Positions 23,734-32,918 of a stretch of DNA of 62,886 nt are shown here, piece after piece. The translations under genes and the position numbers were made by a program. How positions within the stretch are numbered: the stretch's first letter is position 1; the number at the start of each line of letters is the position of its first letter. Origin of the DNA: Melioribacteraceae bacterium (GTDB lineage: Bacteria; Bacteroidota; Ignavibacteria; Ignavibacteriales; Melioribacteraceae); contig JAKIUC010000023.1 in the NCBI GenBank assembly GCA_021647785.1, forward strand, positions 1-62,886, in the 5' to 3' direction. The notes under the pieces were generated by a model. That model ran no database searches and was not told the origin of the DNA. It worked only from the letters and a program-made list of their open reading frames with translations.

Positions 23734-25242
23734 CTAAGCAATATTATTTTTCTCTCTATTGTTTTTCTCTCTTTCTTTTGGTTTAATTACCAAATTGTCG
23801 AATAAAAATAATGCGCATATTGTTACAATGCCAATACCAACAATTACGTACCAAATTTTATTCGGTTGGTAAGTATCCCAAATAAACTGGGTCATCTGTA
23901 TTTGCGTCATTTCAAGTTTTTCTGATGCAAGAGCAAAGTAATTGTTCTTAGTAAAAGTTTCTGAAATTTTGGGCATTACAAATCCTCTACTAACCATTTC
24001 AGTTTGCAGTAAACTTAATTTATCCGACCAAGCTTGGTAAAGATTTCCGGATACAAAAGTGGTTAATAAATTTCCTACAAATACAGGCACAAAGTAAGTT
24101 CCCATATATAAAGCCTCTTTTCCTTTTGGAGAAATAAGAGCTATAAATGATGAGAAAGTTGGATTCGTCATCATCTCTCCAACAGCAAAAATAACAATTC
24201 CAAGAATTGTATAAAGCCCATTACCAGTATAGAAAGTAATTCCAATACCAATGGATGCAACAATGAATCCACTAATCATAGCACTAACATGCCGTATTTT
24301 TAATACAAAGTAAGAGACAACCAATTGCAATAGTACTATTGCACCAGCATCAATATTGATAAGCATTTCAGGGTTTATCGATTTTCCGCCACCACTCATA
24401 AAACTTGCTAACCAAGGTGATAGCTCTGCAATAGAATTATGTAATGCAACTGTATCAATCCAATCTTCTATAAAGGTTGGCAATGTATAAAAAAGCTGAT
24501 TAAACATTGTCCAGAATCCAACCATTATAACAAGTAATACCGAGAGACGACTATCCTTAATAGCCTCCCAAATATTTTTCACAGAACTCAATAATGCTTC
24601 TGCAATTGTTTCATTGTTTTTAACTCTTTCAGGTTCTTTAAAGAAAAATAGAACAATCAATAAATTGATAAATATAACAACCGCTGCTTGAATAAAAACA
24701 ATTTGCCATCCAAATTGTGTTCGTAGTGTAGATGAAAAAGCTGGTCCTATGAAACCACCAACATTTACCATCATATAAAAAATACCAAAACCAAGTGTCG
24801 AGTTTGACTTGTTAGTTGACTTTGTAATAATAGCCGAAGCAACTGGCTTGAATATTGCAGCACCAACAGCAACATATAAAAAGACTAAAAATACAGATGT
24901 AAAAGTTGATACTTCACCCATAAAATAATACCCGGTCATTAGCATTACATAAGCAATAATAAGTGAAAGTTTATAACCAATTTTATCTGAAATAACACCA
25001 GTAAATAGAGGGAGCAAATAAAGGATTGCAGTTACAAAACCCATTATCTGTCCTTTCTCTATGTGTGAAAACCCTAAAGCTCCTTCATCTGTAGAGCCTG
25101 TTAAATAGAGTGCCAGAACAGCAAATAAACCATACCATGCCCAGCGTTCAAAAAGTTCCATTATACTGGCAATCCAAAATGGTTTTGTAAATGATCCCAT
25201 CAACTGTGGGAAACTTAGTTTCTTCTCATTTTCTTTCTTCAT
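23734..25242 (-). CDS. POT/PTR2-family proton-coupled peptide transporter
   Basis: A 502-residue polytopic membrane protein with about 12-14 hydrophobic helices. The proton-coupling signature is present as ELFERWAWYGLFAVLALYL (the ExxER motif) at residues 24-42, followed by GFVTAILYLLPLFTGVISDKIGYK, given here in two parts as GFVTAILYLLP and LFTGVISDKIGYK. The C-terminus is cytoplasmic and rich in Lys/Glu. Likely substrates are di- or tripeptides. It lies 82 nt downstream of murB on the same strand. A second, only distantly similar POT transporter is at 37915. Confidence 0.88.
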   Translation of the reverse strand: MKKENEKKLSFPQLMGSFTKPFWIASIMELFERWAWYGLFAVLALYLTGSTDEGALGFSHIEKGQIMGFVTAILYLLPLFTGVISDKIGYKLSLIIAYVMLMTGYYFMGEVSTFTSVFLVFLYVAVGAAIFKPVASAIITKSTNKSNSTLGFGIFYMMVNVGGFIGPAFSSTLRTQFGWQIVFIQAAVVIFINLLIVLFFFKEPERVKNNETIAEALLSSVKNIWEAIKDSRLSVLLVIMVGFWTMFNQLFYTLPTFIEDWIDTVALHNSIAELSPWLASFMSGGGKSINPEMLINIDAGAIVLLQLVVSYFVLKIRHVSAMISGFIVASIGIGITFYTGNGLYTILGIVIFAVGEMMTNPTFSSFIALISPKGKEALYMGTYFVPVFVGNLLTTFVSGNLYQAWSDKLSLLQTEMVSRGFVMPKISETFTKNNYFALASEKLEMTQIQMTQFIWDTYQPNKIWYVIVGIGIVTICALFLFDNLVIKPKEREKNNREKNNIA

Positions 25243-25324
25243 AATAAACTATTGTTTGTTTTAAAATTTGAGCTATTAGCTCATTTAGTTATAGTGTTCT
25301 CTTCAATTTTAGATGAATATTTTA

Positions 25325-26341
25325 TTATACAATATTAACTTCATTAATTATTTTTATATTAAATTTATTTTCAACTTTGCTCTTAATCATCTCTGCAAAC
25401 TCAACAATTTCAGAACCAGTTGCGTTTCCATAATTTACAATTACTAATGCTTGCTTATCATAAACTCCAACATCACCAATACGCTTACCTTTAAATCCAC
25501 ATTTTTCAATTAGCCAACCTGCTGATATTTTTATATTTAAATCGCTTTCCGAGAAACCGAATAAATCAGAATATTCGGTTTTCAATTTATCATATTTTTC
25601 TTTAGAAATAATTGGATTCTTAAAGAAACTTCCAGCACTTCCAATCTCATTTGGGTTGGGTAACTTACTCTCTCTTATTGATATTACAGCATCTCTAATA
25701 TTTCGTGATGTAATTTCACCTTCATTCTTTTCAGCAAAATAATTTTTGAGAGGTGCATACTCAAGATTAATAGAATTTCGTTTAGAAAACTTAAAGAGAA
25801 CAGATGTAATAATAATTTTATTTTTAAACTCATTTTTGAAAATACTACTACGATATCCAAAACTACAATCTCCATTTAATATAGTTTTTTCTTCATGGTT
25901 CTCTAACATAATTATATTTACACTTTCAATTAAATCTTTAACTTCAACTCCATAAGCACCAATGTTCTGAATTGGAGCTGCACCAACATTCCCAGGAATT
26001 AAAGAAAGATTTTCAAGCCCGCTTAAACCTTTATCAATACTATACTTTACAAAGCTATCCCACTCAACACCAGCATCTACTTCAATAAATACGCTATCAT
26101 CAGTTTCTGATATTAATTTAATTTTTGAGTTATTTAATTTTAATACAATACCATCAAAATCTTTTGTGAATAAAATATTACTCCCTGCACCGAGGATTAA
26201 TCTCTTTTCATTCTTAAATAGTGGAGTCTCAAGAAAGGTTTTTAAATCAGAAACATTATTTACTTCAGCAAAATATTTTGCTTTAGCATTAACATTGAAA
26301 GTGTTATATGGTTTTAGCGAAATGTTATTTTTTTCAATCAT
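25325..26341 (-). CDS. murB: UDP-N-acetylenolpyruvoylglucosamine reductase
   Basis: A 338-residue FAD enzyme that reduces UDP-GlcNAc-enolpyruvate to UDP-MurNAc with NADPH in peptidoglycan synthesis. FAD-binding motifs are LGAGSNILFTKDFDGIVL near residue 52 and GLSGLENLSLIPGNVGAAPI near 115 with QNIGAYGVE following. The catalytic region has YRSSIFK and SAGSFFKNP (active-site Ser near residue 230), and the C-terminal INEVNIV holds the conserved Glu. Length and layout match the E. coli-like type I enzyme. It is 56 nt downstream of comEC. Confidence 0.95.
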   Translation of the reverse strand: MIEKNNISLKPYNTFNVNAKAKYFAEVNNVSDLKTFLETPLFKNEKRLILGAGSNILFTKDFDGIVLKLNNSKIKLISETDDSVFIEVDAGVEWDSFVKYSIDKGLSGLENLSLIPGNVGAAPIQNIGAYGVEVKDLIESVNIIMLENHEEKTILNGDCSFGYRSSIFKNEFKNKIIITSVLFKFSKRNSINLEYAPLKNYFAEKNEGEITSRNIRDAVISIRESKLPNPNEIGSAGSFFKNPIISKEKYDKLKTEYSDLFGFSESDLNIKISAGWLIEKCGFKGKRIGDVGVYDKQALVIVNYGNATGSEIVEFAEMIKSKVENKFNIKIINEVNIV

Positions 26342-26397
26342 ATATTTCGATTTTTATTAAAGGGTAAAGTTAAAAGTATGAGTCGATAAAAACAAAG

Positions 26398-28776
26398 TTA
26401 AAATTCTCTCCAATTTACTTTCTTAACTGACTCTCCATCCGATTGCAGAATTATTGCTCCCTCAATATCTGTGCGGTATAGCTCCACATTATTAATCTGA
26501 AACCGATCAAGTATCAGCTTTACCGGATGCCCGAAGCCATTATCCAATCCAGCACTGATGATACCAACATCTGGAGTAACAGCATTAATAAATAGTTGCG
26601 ATGAACTCGACTTGCTTCCGTGATGACCTACTTTTAGAATATCTGAATCAAGGAACTCTCCATACGTTTTTACCAATGTTTTTTCTGCAGGATACTCTGC
26701 ATCACCAACAAATAGAAATGAATTATTTCCGTGAACAATTTTATAGACCCCACTTTTATTATTAGCACTAAAACTTTTGTATCTACTATTTGTTGTATCA
26801 TTCAAAGTATAAAATGCAACATTCCCAAACATCATTTTTGATTTCGAATAATATTTTAATTTAACATCATTTTCGTTTATTACTTCTTCTAATCTGATAT
26901 CTTTCTTAAGTGTTGTATCTATGCGGGGTTTATAGATTTTTTTTATCCATCCATTTTTTATTAGTGAAAGAAATCCTTTGTAATGGTCGCTATCAACGTG
27001 AGATATAAAACCATAATCGATTTGCTTTATTGAGAGTCTTCGCAATAGCGGAGCAATTATGCGTTCGCCATTATCGAATGTGGGCGTAGCATTACCAGCA
27101 TCCACTAAAGCTGTTTCACCATTTGGGAACTTTAACAATATCCCATCCCCTTGCCCAATATCTATCATAACTATCGAGAATTTTCCATCAGGCAAAAGTT
27201 CTTTATTGTCCAATTGAAGAAAGAAGAATAAATTTAAGCCTATCAGAAATAAAAGGAGAACTAAAGAATAAGTGTTTGAAAATTGTTTAACCGAATAGAT
27301 AATAATTATGAGAAACAAATAAAATATAAACCCATCTATTAAGGAAAAGTTTGGAATATAAAAATATGAGAATTGCTGAGTGCCAGTAATATCAACGATA
27401 CCCATTAAAATATCTGTGAATAGCATATTGGCAGAAGCAAAAAAGAGACTAAACAGAGTGGAGAATGTTGAAACAAATATTGTTAAAACTCCAAGTCCAA
27501 CAATAATACCAATAATAGGAATTACAAGTAAATTTGCAAAGAGTGAAATGATTGAAAGTTTTTGAAAATATATTAATGTAAATGGAAGCGTTCCCAGTTG
27601 GGCAGAAAATGAGACAGCACTAAAGAGAAGCAAGTAACGCAGCACTCTCTTTTTTGTTGTAATCTTTTCACTAAGAATTGGATAAACAATTAAGATGGAA
27701 AGAACAGCAGAAAATGATAATTGAAATCCAGGGTTGAATATCTCTGATGGATCAATAAGAAGTAATATTAGCGCAGCTATTGAAAGTCCATTTACAGAAT
27801 TATAGGTTCGGTTCGATAAATAAATTATCAGCACAACAACAACCATAATTGTTGCACGGAAAACAGATGCAGGAGAACCCGTTAAAAGTAAAAATGCAGT
27901 CAACCCAATAACCGTCAATATTGTTCGCGGATAAATGGATATTCTGCTCGTTAGAAATATAAAAATTAAAACTATAAAACCAACGTGAAGCCCAGATACA
28001 GCAAGGACGTGAATAACTCCAGAATTAATAAAACTCTCTTTTGTTCTGTAATCTATTTCGCTTCTATCTGCAAGTAGTAACCCCTTTAATAATGAAGCAG
28101 TTCGTTTATTGTGTGATGTTTCAAGTCTCTTTGCAACCCATTTGCGTGCTTCAAATATTGTGTTTCTAAAATGGTTTATTGATGGCTCAACAATTGTAAC
28201 ATCTTTCATCTTTTTGATGTAAACAATTCCTGCAACTTCTATTGACTGCAAGTATTTATAGTAATCAAACTCACCAGGGTTTCGCTTGCCTCTTCCTTTT
28301 CTTAATACACCAGTAACTTTTAATTTATTTCCAATCTTTAATAAGTTGTATAATTGTAGAGTTCCCTTTTTGCTTGTGAAAGAAATGTTGCATTGAAAAT
28401 TATTCTCAAGAGTTATAGTTGAATCATTTATCCGAACAGAATCGGAATGAAGAATAATTTTAAATTTATCCGAATGGATTAATGTAATCTCCTTTATCTC
28501 ACCATAAATAATTGTGTTTGATATTTTTGTTTCCGCAAATGGATAAACAACTTGTGATTCATTTCTGAATGATGAATATAACATACCCCCAAAGACCACC
28601 ATCATTAATAACAATAGAGTGATTGGTTTCTTCTGTTTTGTAAAATGGAAAATTACCGCAAACAAAAGAAGTGTGATAATTAGAAGCAAACTATATTTGA
28701 AGGGTAGATTGAAATAATGAGTTGAAATTATTCCAACAACAAATGCAACTACATATTTTGGTAAAGGATAATGCAT
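26398..28776 (-). CDS. comEC: ComEC/Rec2 DNA-uptake channel protein
   Basis: A 792-residue membrane protein. N-terminal hydrophobic segments and an OB-like DUF4131 region (residues 50-190), then the Competence domain with multiple TM helices beginning SGVIHVLAVSGLHVGFIVLI near 245. The C-terminal third is a metallo-beta-lactamase-like domain: MIDIGQGDGILLKFPNG, DAGN, SHVDSDHYKG and LKVGHHGSKSSSS give a near-complete metal site. In naturally competent bacteria this protein carries single-stranded DNA across the inner membrane and the C-terminal domain may degrade the other strand. All three domains are present, so the gene looks functional. Start 13 nt after the preceding gene on the same strand. 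Confidence 0.92.
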   Translation of the reverse strand: MHYPLPKYVVAFVVGIISTHYFNLPFKYSLLLIITLLLFAVIFHFTKQKKPITLLLLMMVVFGGMLYSSFRNESQVVYPFAETKISNTIIYGEIKEITLIHSDKFKIILHSDSVRINDSTITLENNFQCNISFTSKKGTLQLYNLLKIGNKLKVTGVLRKGRGKRNPGEFDYYKYLQSIEVAGIVYIKKMKDVTIVEPSINHFRNTIFEARKWVAKRLETSHNKRTASLLKGLLLADRSEIDYRTKESFINSGVIHVLAVSGLHVGFIVLIFIFLTSRISIYPRTILTVIGLTAFLLLTGSPASVFRATIMVVVVLIIYLSNRTYNSVNGLSIAALILLLIDPSEIFNPGFQLSFSAVLSILIVYPILSEKITTKKRVLRYLLLFSAVSFSAQLGTLPFTLIYFQKLSIISLFANLLVIPIIGIIVGLGVLTIFVSTFSTLFSLFFASANMLFTDILMGIVDITGTQQFSYFYIPNFSLIDGFIFYLFLIIIIYSVKQFSNTYSLVLLLFLIGLNLFFFLQLDNKELLPDGKFSIVMIDIGQGDGILLKFPNGETALVDAGNATPTFDNGERIIAPLLRRLSIKQIDYGFISHVDSDHYKGFLSLIKNGWIKKIYKPRIDTTLKKDIRLEEVINENDVKLKYYSKSKMMFGNVAFYTLNDTTNSRYKSFSANNKSGVYKIVHGNNSFLFVGDAEYPAEKTLVKTYGEFLDSDILKVGHHGSKSSSSQLFINAVTPDVGIISAGLDNGFGHPVKLILDRFQINNVELYRTDIEGAIILQSDGESVKKVNWREF

Positions 28777-28789
28777 TATTTTTTTATTT

Positions 28790-29686
28790 TTACAAATCCA
28801 AAATAGCTGATTTAATTTGACTCAAATCTTTTATTTTGTTCTTTAACTCCAAAGCTCCATATCCAGCAGTAATGGCGAGGGTTGGATTGTTTGTATGTCC
28901 TTTAACCTCAATGTTTTCAAGGTTACCGTGGTCAGAGCATATTATGAGTGTCGTTTCTTTGTCAACTTCTGAAATTATTTTAAATAGGAAGCGGTCCAAA
29001 TCATCGAGTAGAATTTCAAATTCATTTTTATTTCTGCCATGCCCAAGATGGTCAGTAAAAAAATATTCGAAAAGCGTATAATTATTTTTTGATGAAATAT
29101 TAAGTAACCTATTTGCAGCTTCTTCCGGAGTTATTATGGGAATATCATATTTCAGTTTTGTGTTCCATCTGCGGTTTGTTAAATCAGACGATACTCCAAT
29201 GCCAGCGAGCATATCATCAACATCAAATAATTTTACTTCGCTATATAAAGCCATCAGCGTTGTAACATTTAAGCGTTTTCGTCCGGAATTAATATAATCG
29301 AAAAAAACTTTTGGAAACGCATTTGCAAAACTCACTTTCATTCCTTGTTCAAGAAACGAGTTGAAAATATTTTCTTTTTCAATAATTGGTTTTAATGTTG
29401 AATATGGGAAAGGTCCAAAATGCTTCCCTACAATTTTAGGTCCATTTACACCGCAGAATATTGACGTTTGTCCAGTGCCACTCTGTGGTAATCCATCAAC
29501 ATCCATATTTGCATCAACAGGAAAGAGGTATTTACCTTTGTTTGATATTTCTTGATTTTCAAGATGTGGGGTTTCGCCAAATATTTCTTCTAAAAATTGG
29601 AATGGCTTTTTTATAAATGGATTTACCGCAGTATTGTTTTCTCCAATCCCTACCCCATCAAGAAATATTTGAAGTATCCTCTTCAT
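28790..29686 (-). CDS. Alkaline phosphatase superfamily metalloenzyme, phosphoglycerate-mutase-like
   Basis: A 298-residue protein. The metal-binding pattern of the superfamily is clear: LDGVGIGEN at the N-terminus, GLPQSGTGQTSIFCGVNGPK near residue 65 (nucleophile region), TDHLGHG near 213, IICSDHGNLE near 250 and GHTNNP near 264. SDHGN and HTxxP are the features shared with cofactor-independent phosphoglycerate mutase, but the protein is much shorter than the ~510-residue enzyme and lacks its inserted transferase domain. It probably acts on a small phosphate compound; the substrate is unknown. It forms an apparent operon with comEC (13 nt) and the zinc-ribbon membrane protein (3 nt). Confidence 0.75.
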   Translation of the reverse strand: MKRILQIFLDGVGIGENNTAVNPFIKKPFQFLEEIFGETPHLENQEISNKGKYLFPVDANMDVDGLPQSGTGQTSIFCGVNGPKIVGKHFGPFPYSTLKPIIEKENIFNSFLEQGMKVSFANAFPKVFFDYINSGRKRLNVTTLMALYSEVKLFDVDDMLAGIGVSSDLTNRRWNTKLKYDIPIITPEEAANRLLNISSKNNYTLFEYFFTDHLGHGRNKNEFEILLDDLDRFLFKIISEVDKETTLIICSDHGNLENIEVKGHTNNPTLAITAGYGALELKNKIKDLSQIKSAILDL

Positions 29687-29689
29687 TAA

Positions 29690-30391
29690 TTACACAAAAT
29701 ATGGAATAAAGAAAAAGAATCCGAAAAGAATAAATAGATATAACAGTGTAAATATAATTGAGAATACTTTGCTATTAGATTGAATTTTAAGAGCAATACC
29801 AAACAATAGTATAGAGCCAATAAATGCTAACATTTCCATAAATGAAAACGCATAAGCAGCTATCTCTTTAATCATAAATGGTGATGGATTTGAGAAAAGC
29901 CAATACTTTCCGAAGATGGCAAATTCGATTGGTAAGATTAAAATGAGAAAAAGAATTAATGGGGTTTGCGAATATACAAGTAGTGCAAGGTTATCTTTAT
30001 AGCATGTTGATACAGAATAATTTATTAATATTAGTTTAATTATTAGTGGATAGAGTAAAATTAGAATAATAAATCCAGCAAATCCAATTCCATAATTTAC
30101 GCTTAGATAATTTTGATAATCAACTGGTTTACAAAAAGCTGATTGTAAAAAGAAAGAAGTAAAGAGTAATTTTAAGATTAATAATACTAATAGAAATGTT
30201 AAATAGTTTTTATGTTCTGCATATATTATTTTTTTGAGAGTATTGGTAGGAGTTTCAATTAGATGCCAGATTGTTGAAAACAAATCGATGTTCGGAAATT
30301 TATCTCGCTGTAACGCACCACAACTTTTACAATTTAAATTATAAAAGTCATTATCAGAATTACAATTTTCACAGTTTATTTTATTTCTCAT
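29690..30391 (-). CDS. Zinc-ribbon plus Yip1-like integral membrane protein
   Basis: A 233-residue protein. Four cysteines in CENCNSD...LNCKSCGAL at residues 7-25 make a zinc ribbon. The rest has five hydrophobic segments (FLLVLLILKLLFTSFFL, GFAGFIILILLYPLI, LILFLILILPIEFAI, AYAFSFMEMLAFIGSIL, VFSIIFTLLYLFILFGFFFF), the layout of bacterial YIP1-family proteins. Function of the family in bacteria is not known. Only 3 nt separate its stop region from the next gene on the strand. Confidence 0.7.
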   Translation of the reverse strand: MRNKINCENCNSDNDFYNLNCKSCGALQRDKFPNIDLFSTIWHLIETPTNTLKKIIYAEHKNYLTFLLVLLILKLLFTSFFLQSAFCKPVDYQNYLSVNYGIGFAGFIILILLYPLIIKLILINYSVSTCYKDNLALLVYSQTPLILFLILILPIEFAIFGKYWLFSNPSPFMIKEIAAYAFSFMEMLAFIGSILLFGIALKIQSNSKVFSIIFTLLYLFILFGFFFFIPYFV

Positions 30392-30486
30392 CTGTTAATA
30401 GGTTTTTAGCTTATAAAATATATATGGTTTTGTGACTTAATAAATTTAATGTTGCTTATTTAATCAATTATTTTTTTTAACTTAAA

Positions 30487-30576
30487 AACCTTGAAGGTCA
30501 ACAATAATCTGCACTACTAAATTCTATATCAATTTTATAATCTTATAATTAACATGTTTATCTGACCTTCAAGGTT
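30487..30576. repeat. AACCTTGAAGGTCA inverted repeat pair
   Basis: AACCTTGAAGGTCA (30487-30500) and its exact complement TGACCTTCAAGGTT (30563-30576), 62 nt apart, in the 250-nt gap between two minus-strand genes. The core resembles the coding palindrome at 911-943. Confidence 0.75.
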
Positions 30577-30641
30577 GCTCAACAGCATTAACCAAACAAA
30601 TCATTATATGAAGTACGAAAGATTTTACAGAAACATATTCC

Positions 30642-31151
30642 TTAGAACCTAAATCTAATCCCCAATTCGGGCTGATGAGTAATGGGGTTTTCAGTAACAT
30701 CAAAGTCAAATAGATGTGCATCAACATAAGCATCAACTAAATTAAGAAGATACGATAGACCCAGAACTAAGGCATATTTATCCCTCTCATTTCTGTATGT
30801 ATCTCGTGCTCTTCTATAATACGAATCTCCAACTCCATCTTCTAAACTCTCTAAATACAAATTGCGAAACTCGTTATATAATTTATTATTCTCGACATAA
30901 AGATAAGTGAACCAGCCAAGAACACCCCAAACTACTGGTATTTTCCAATATGCCTCATTGTAGTATTGACCCCATCCTGGAATGATTGCACTTCTGCCAA
31001 CAGCACCCCACGGAGATTTTGTCATGATAAAACCTGAATCTGTTTCTTCAACCACATTTGAAGAATCTACAACGTCTTGCCCATTGATAGTAATGCTAAG
31101 CATCAATAGCAGCAACAATATTTTAAGACTATTGATTTTCAATGCTATCAA
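30642..31151 (-). CDS. DUF5683 family exported/membrane protein
   Basis: About 169 residues. The first codon is TTG (31151); another TTG at 31142 is also possible, and both lie inside the end of parB, so translation is probably coupled to it. A hydrophobic N-terminal stretch (SLKILLLLLMLSITINGQ) is a signal peptide. The hallmark of the family is SPWGAVGRSAIIPGWGQYYN, then a hydrophobic segment (IPVVWGVLGWFTYLYVENN) and the C-terminal NLVDAYVDAHLFDFDV. DUF5683 genes sit behind parAB in many Bacteroidota; the function is unknown. Confidence 0.8.
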   Translation of the reverse strand: MIALKINSLKILLLLLMLSITINGQDVVDSSNVVEETDSGFIMTKSPWGAVGRSAIIPGWGQYYNEAYWKIPVVWGVLGWFTYLYVENNKLYNEFRNLYLESLEDGVGDSYYRRARDTYRNERDKYALVLGLSYLLNLVDAYVDAHLFDFDVTENPITHQPELGIRFRF

Positions 31152-32064
31152 AGAGTTCTATTAATCTTTCTAATTCATCTTCAGAATAAAAGTCGATTGA
31201 TATACTTCCTGCACCATCTTTTTTTTGTCTACAAATAACTTTTGTGCCAAATATTCCACGAAGTCTGCTTTCAATACTTGCGTTTGAAATATAATCAAGA
31301 GAGTTTTTATCTATCTTCCCTTTTTTTGCTTTAGCTTTTGGAGTACCTTCTTTTACTAATTTTTCAACATCCCTAACTGAAAGTTTCTCCTTAATTATTC
31401 TATCAAAAATAGTTAGTTGAGAGTTTTCATCTATCAAACTTAAGATAGCCCTTGCATGTCCTGCAGAAATAGTTCCCTCAATTAATGCTTGCTTAATTTT
31501 ATTTGGAAGTTTCAATAACCGCATTAAGTTAGTTACTGTAGAACGTTCCTTACCAACTTTGGTAGCAATCTCCTCTTGCGATAAATTACACTCAACCATT
31601 AATTTTCGGTAAGTAGTTGCAATTTCAATTGGGTTTAAATCTTCACGCTGTACATTTTCAATTAAGGAGAGTGCAAGCATCCCCTCTTTAGTATCTACTT
31701 TTATTACGTATGCGGGAATCTCTTTTAATCCAATTTCTTTAGATGCACGCAACCGCCGTTCGCCAGAGACTAATTCAAAATGCTTATCAACACGCCTTAC
31801 AGTAATGGGTTGTATTAATCCATTTTCGAGTATCGAGTTTTTTAATTCATCCAAAGCACCCTGTTCAAAATTTATACGTGGTTGATATGGGTTTGGCATA
31901 ATATTGCTTGTAGGAATTTTTGCTAATATATCAATAGATTCACCATCATCGCGTTTAATTTCCGCTTCATTAACAGTTACTTTTTCTGTTAATACTCCTC
32001 TATCAAAATTTGGATTAATTAATGCTCCAAGCCCTCTACCTAAACCAGTTTTTATTTTACTCAT
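31129..32064 (-). CDS. parB: Chromosome partitioning protein ParB
   Basis: A 311-residue ParB/Spo0J: a parS-binding CTPase clamp that loads at the origin region. Motifs are IMPNPYQPRINF near residue 55, LVSGERRLRASKEIG near 100 (CTP-binding GERRxRA), ENVQREDLNPIEIATTYR near 130, and the helix-turn-helix SQEEIATKVGKERSTVTNLM near 150. The C-terminal 60 residues are the dimerisation domain. It overlaps parA by 8 nt and the DUF5683 gene by 23 nt. No parS-like sequence was found in this window. Confidence 0.95.
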   Translation of the reverse strand: MSKIKTGLGRGLGALINPNFDRGVLTEKVTVNEAEIKRDDGESIDILAKIPTSNIMPNPYQPRINFEQGALDELKNSILENGLIQPITVRRVDKHFELVSGERRLRASKEIGLKEIPAYVIKVDTKEGMLALSLIENVQREDLNPIEIATTYRKLMVECNLSQEEIATKVGKERSTVTNLMRLLKLPNKIKQALIEGTISAGHARAILSLIDENSQLTIFDRIIKEKLSVRDVEKLVKEGTPKAKAKKGKIDKNSLDYISNASIESRLRGIFGTKVICRQKKDGAGSISIDFYSEDELERLIELFDSIENQ

Positions 32065-32830
32065 CTATTTTCTTTTCTTGTGTTCGTTCAATTAATTCTG
32101 AAGCCAATTCCATATAATTTTTAGCACCCGTTGATATGGAATCATACAGCAATACTGGTTTGGCATGACTTGGTGCTTCCGATATTCTAACATTTCTATG
32201 AATTACAGCTTTAAATACTTTTTCACCAAAATATTTTTGTACCTCATCCCTCACTTGCTGCGATAACCTTAACCTCTTATCAAACATAGTAAGAAGTACA
32301 CCTTCAATTGATAAATCTCTATTTAAACTTTTTCTAACTAAATTTATTGTGTTTAATAATTGCCCTAAACCTTCCAATGCAAAGTACTCACACTGTACTG
32401 GAATTAGTACCGAATCGGAAGCAGTTAATGCGTTTAAAGTTAGCAACCCCAGTGAAGGCGGACAGTCGATAAAAATATAATCGTACTTTTCTTTTAAATT
32501 CTTTATGGGTCCTTTTAATTGGTGTTCTCTATTTTCAACAGAAACTAATTCTACCTCTGCCCCAACAAGATCAATTGTGGCGGGAAGAATATCCAGAAAA
32601 GGCATATAAGTTGGTTGGATTGAATTTTCCGCACTCTCAAGCCCCATAAGAACATCGTAAATTGAAGGTTCGTTTTTCTCAACTCCAAGACCAGATGATG
32701 AATTTGCTTGTGGGTCAATATCCACGAGTAATGTTTTGTATTCAGCAACAGCAACAGATGCCGATAGATTTATGGCGGTAGAAGTTTTTCCTACTCCACC
32801 TTTTTGATTTGCAATTGAAATTATTGGCAT
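32057..32830 (-). CDS. parA: Chromosome partitioning ATPase ParA/Soj
   Basis: A 257-residue Walker-type ATPase with the deviant Walker A IANQKGGVGKTSTAINLSAS at residues 5-24 (signature Lys present), Walker A' LLVDIDPQANSSSGLG and Walker B FIDCPPSLGLLTLNAL. It has no N-terminal helix-turn-helix, as in chromosomal Soj proteins. With ParB it segregates the origin region by cycling on the nucleoid. First gene of the parA-parB-DUF5683 group; a terminator-like hairpin stands between it and the upstream hydrolase gene. Confidence 0.95.
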   Translation of the reverse strand: MPIISIANQKGGVGKTSTAINLSASVAVAEYKTLLVDIDPQANSSSGLGVEKNEPSIYDVLMGLESAENSIQPTYMPFLDILPATIDLVGAEVELVSVENREHQLKGPIKNLKEKYDYIFIDCPPSLGLLTLNALTASDSVLIPVQCEYFALEGLGQLLNTINLVRKSLNRDLSIEGVLLTMFDKRLRLSQQVRDEVQKYFGEKVFKAVIHRNVRISEAPSHAKPVLLYDSISTGAKNYMELASELIERTQEKKIDE

Positions 32831-32848
32831 ATTTTTTATCAGTCTTTA

Positions 32849-32908
32849 AAGAAGCCCAACTTCTCAAATAGTTTAAACAAATTATTGCAAAAGAAGTTGG
32901 GTTTCTTT
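32849..32908 (-). terminator. Terminator-like hairpin before parA
   Basis: 17-nt arms with one mismatch (AGAAGTTGGG region 32892-32908 and 32849-32865) about 26 nt apart, just after the hydrolase gene on the minus strand. Read on that strand it is followed by a short TTT. The loop is long, so confidence is moderate. Confidence 0.5.
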
Positions 32909-32918
32909 TGAATTATTA

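Noticed and set aside
31129-32830. parS site near parAB
   Set aside because: No match to the GTTTCACGTGAAAC-type palindrome was noticed in or around the genes.
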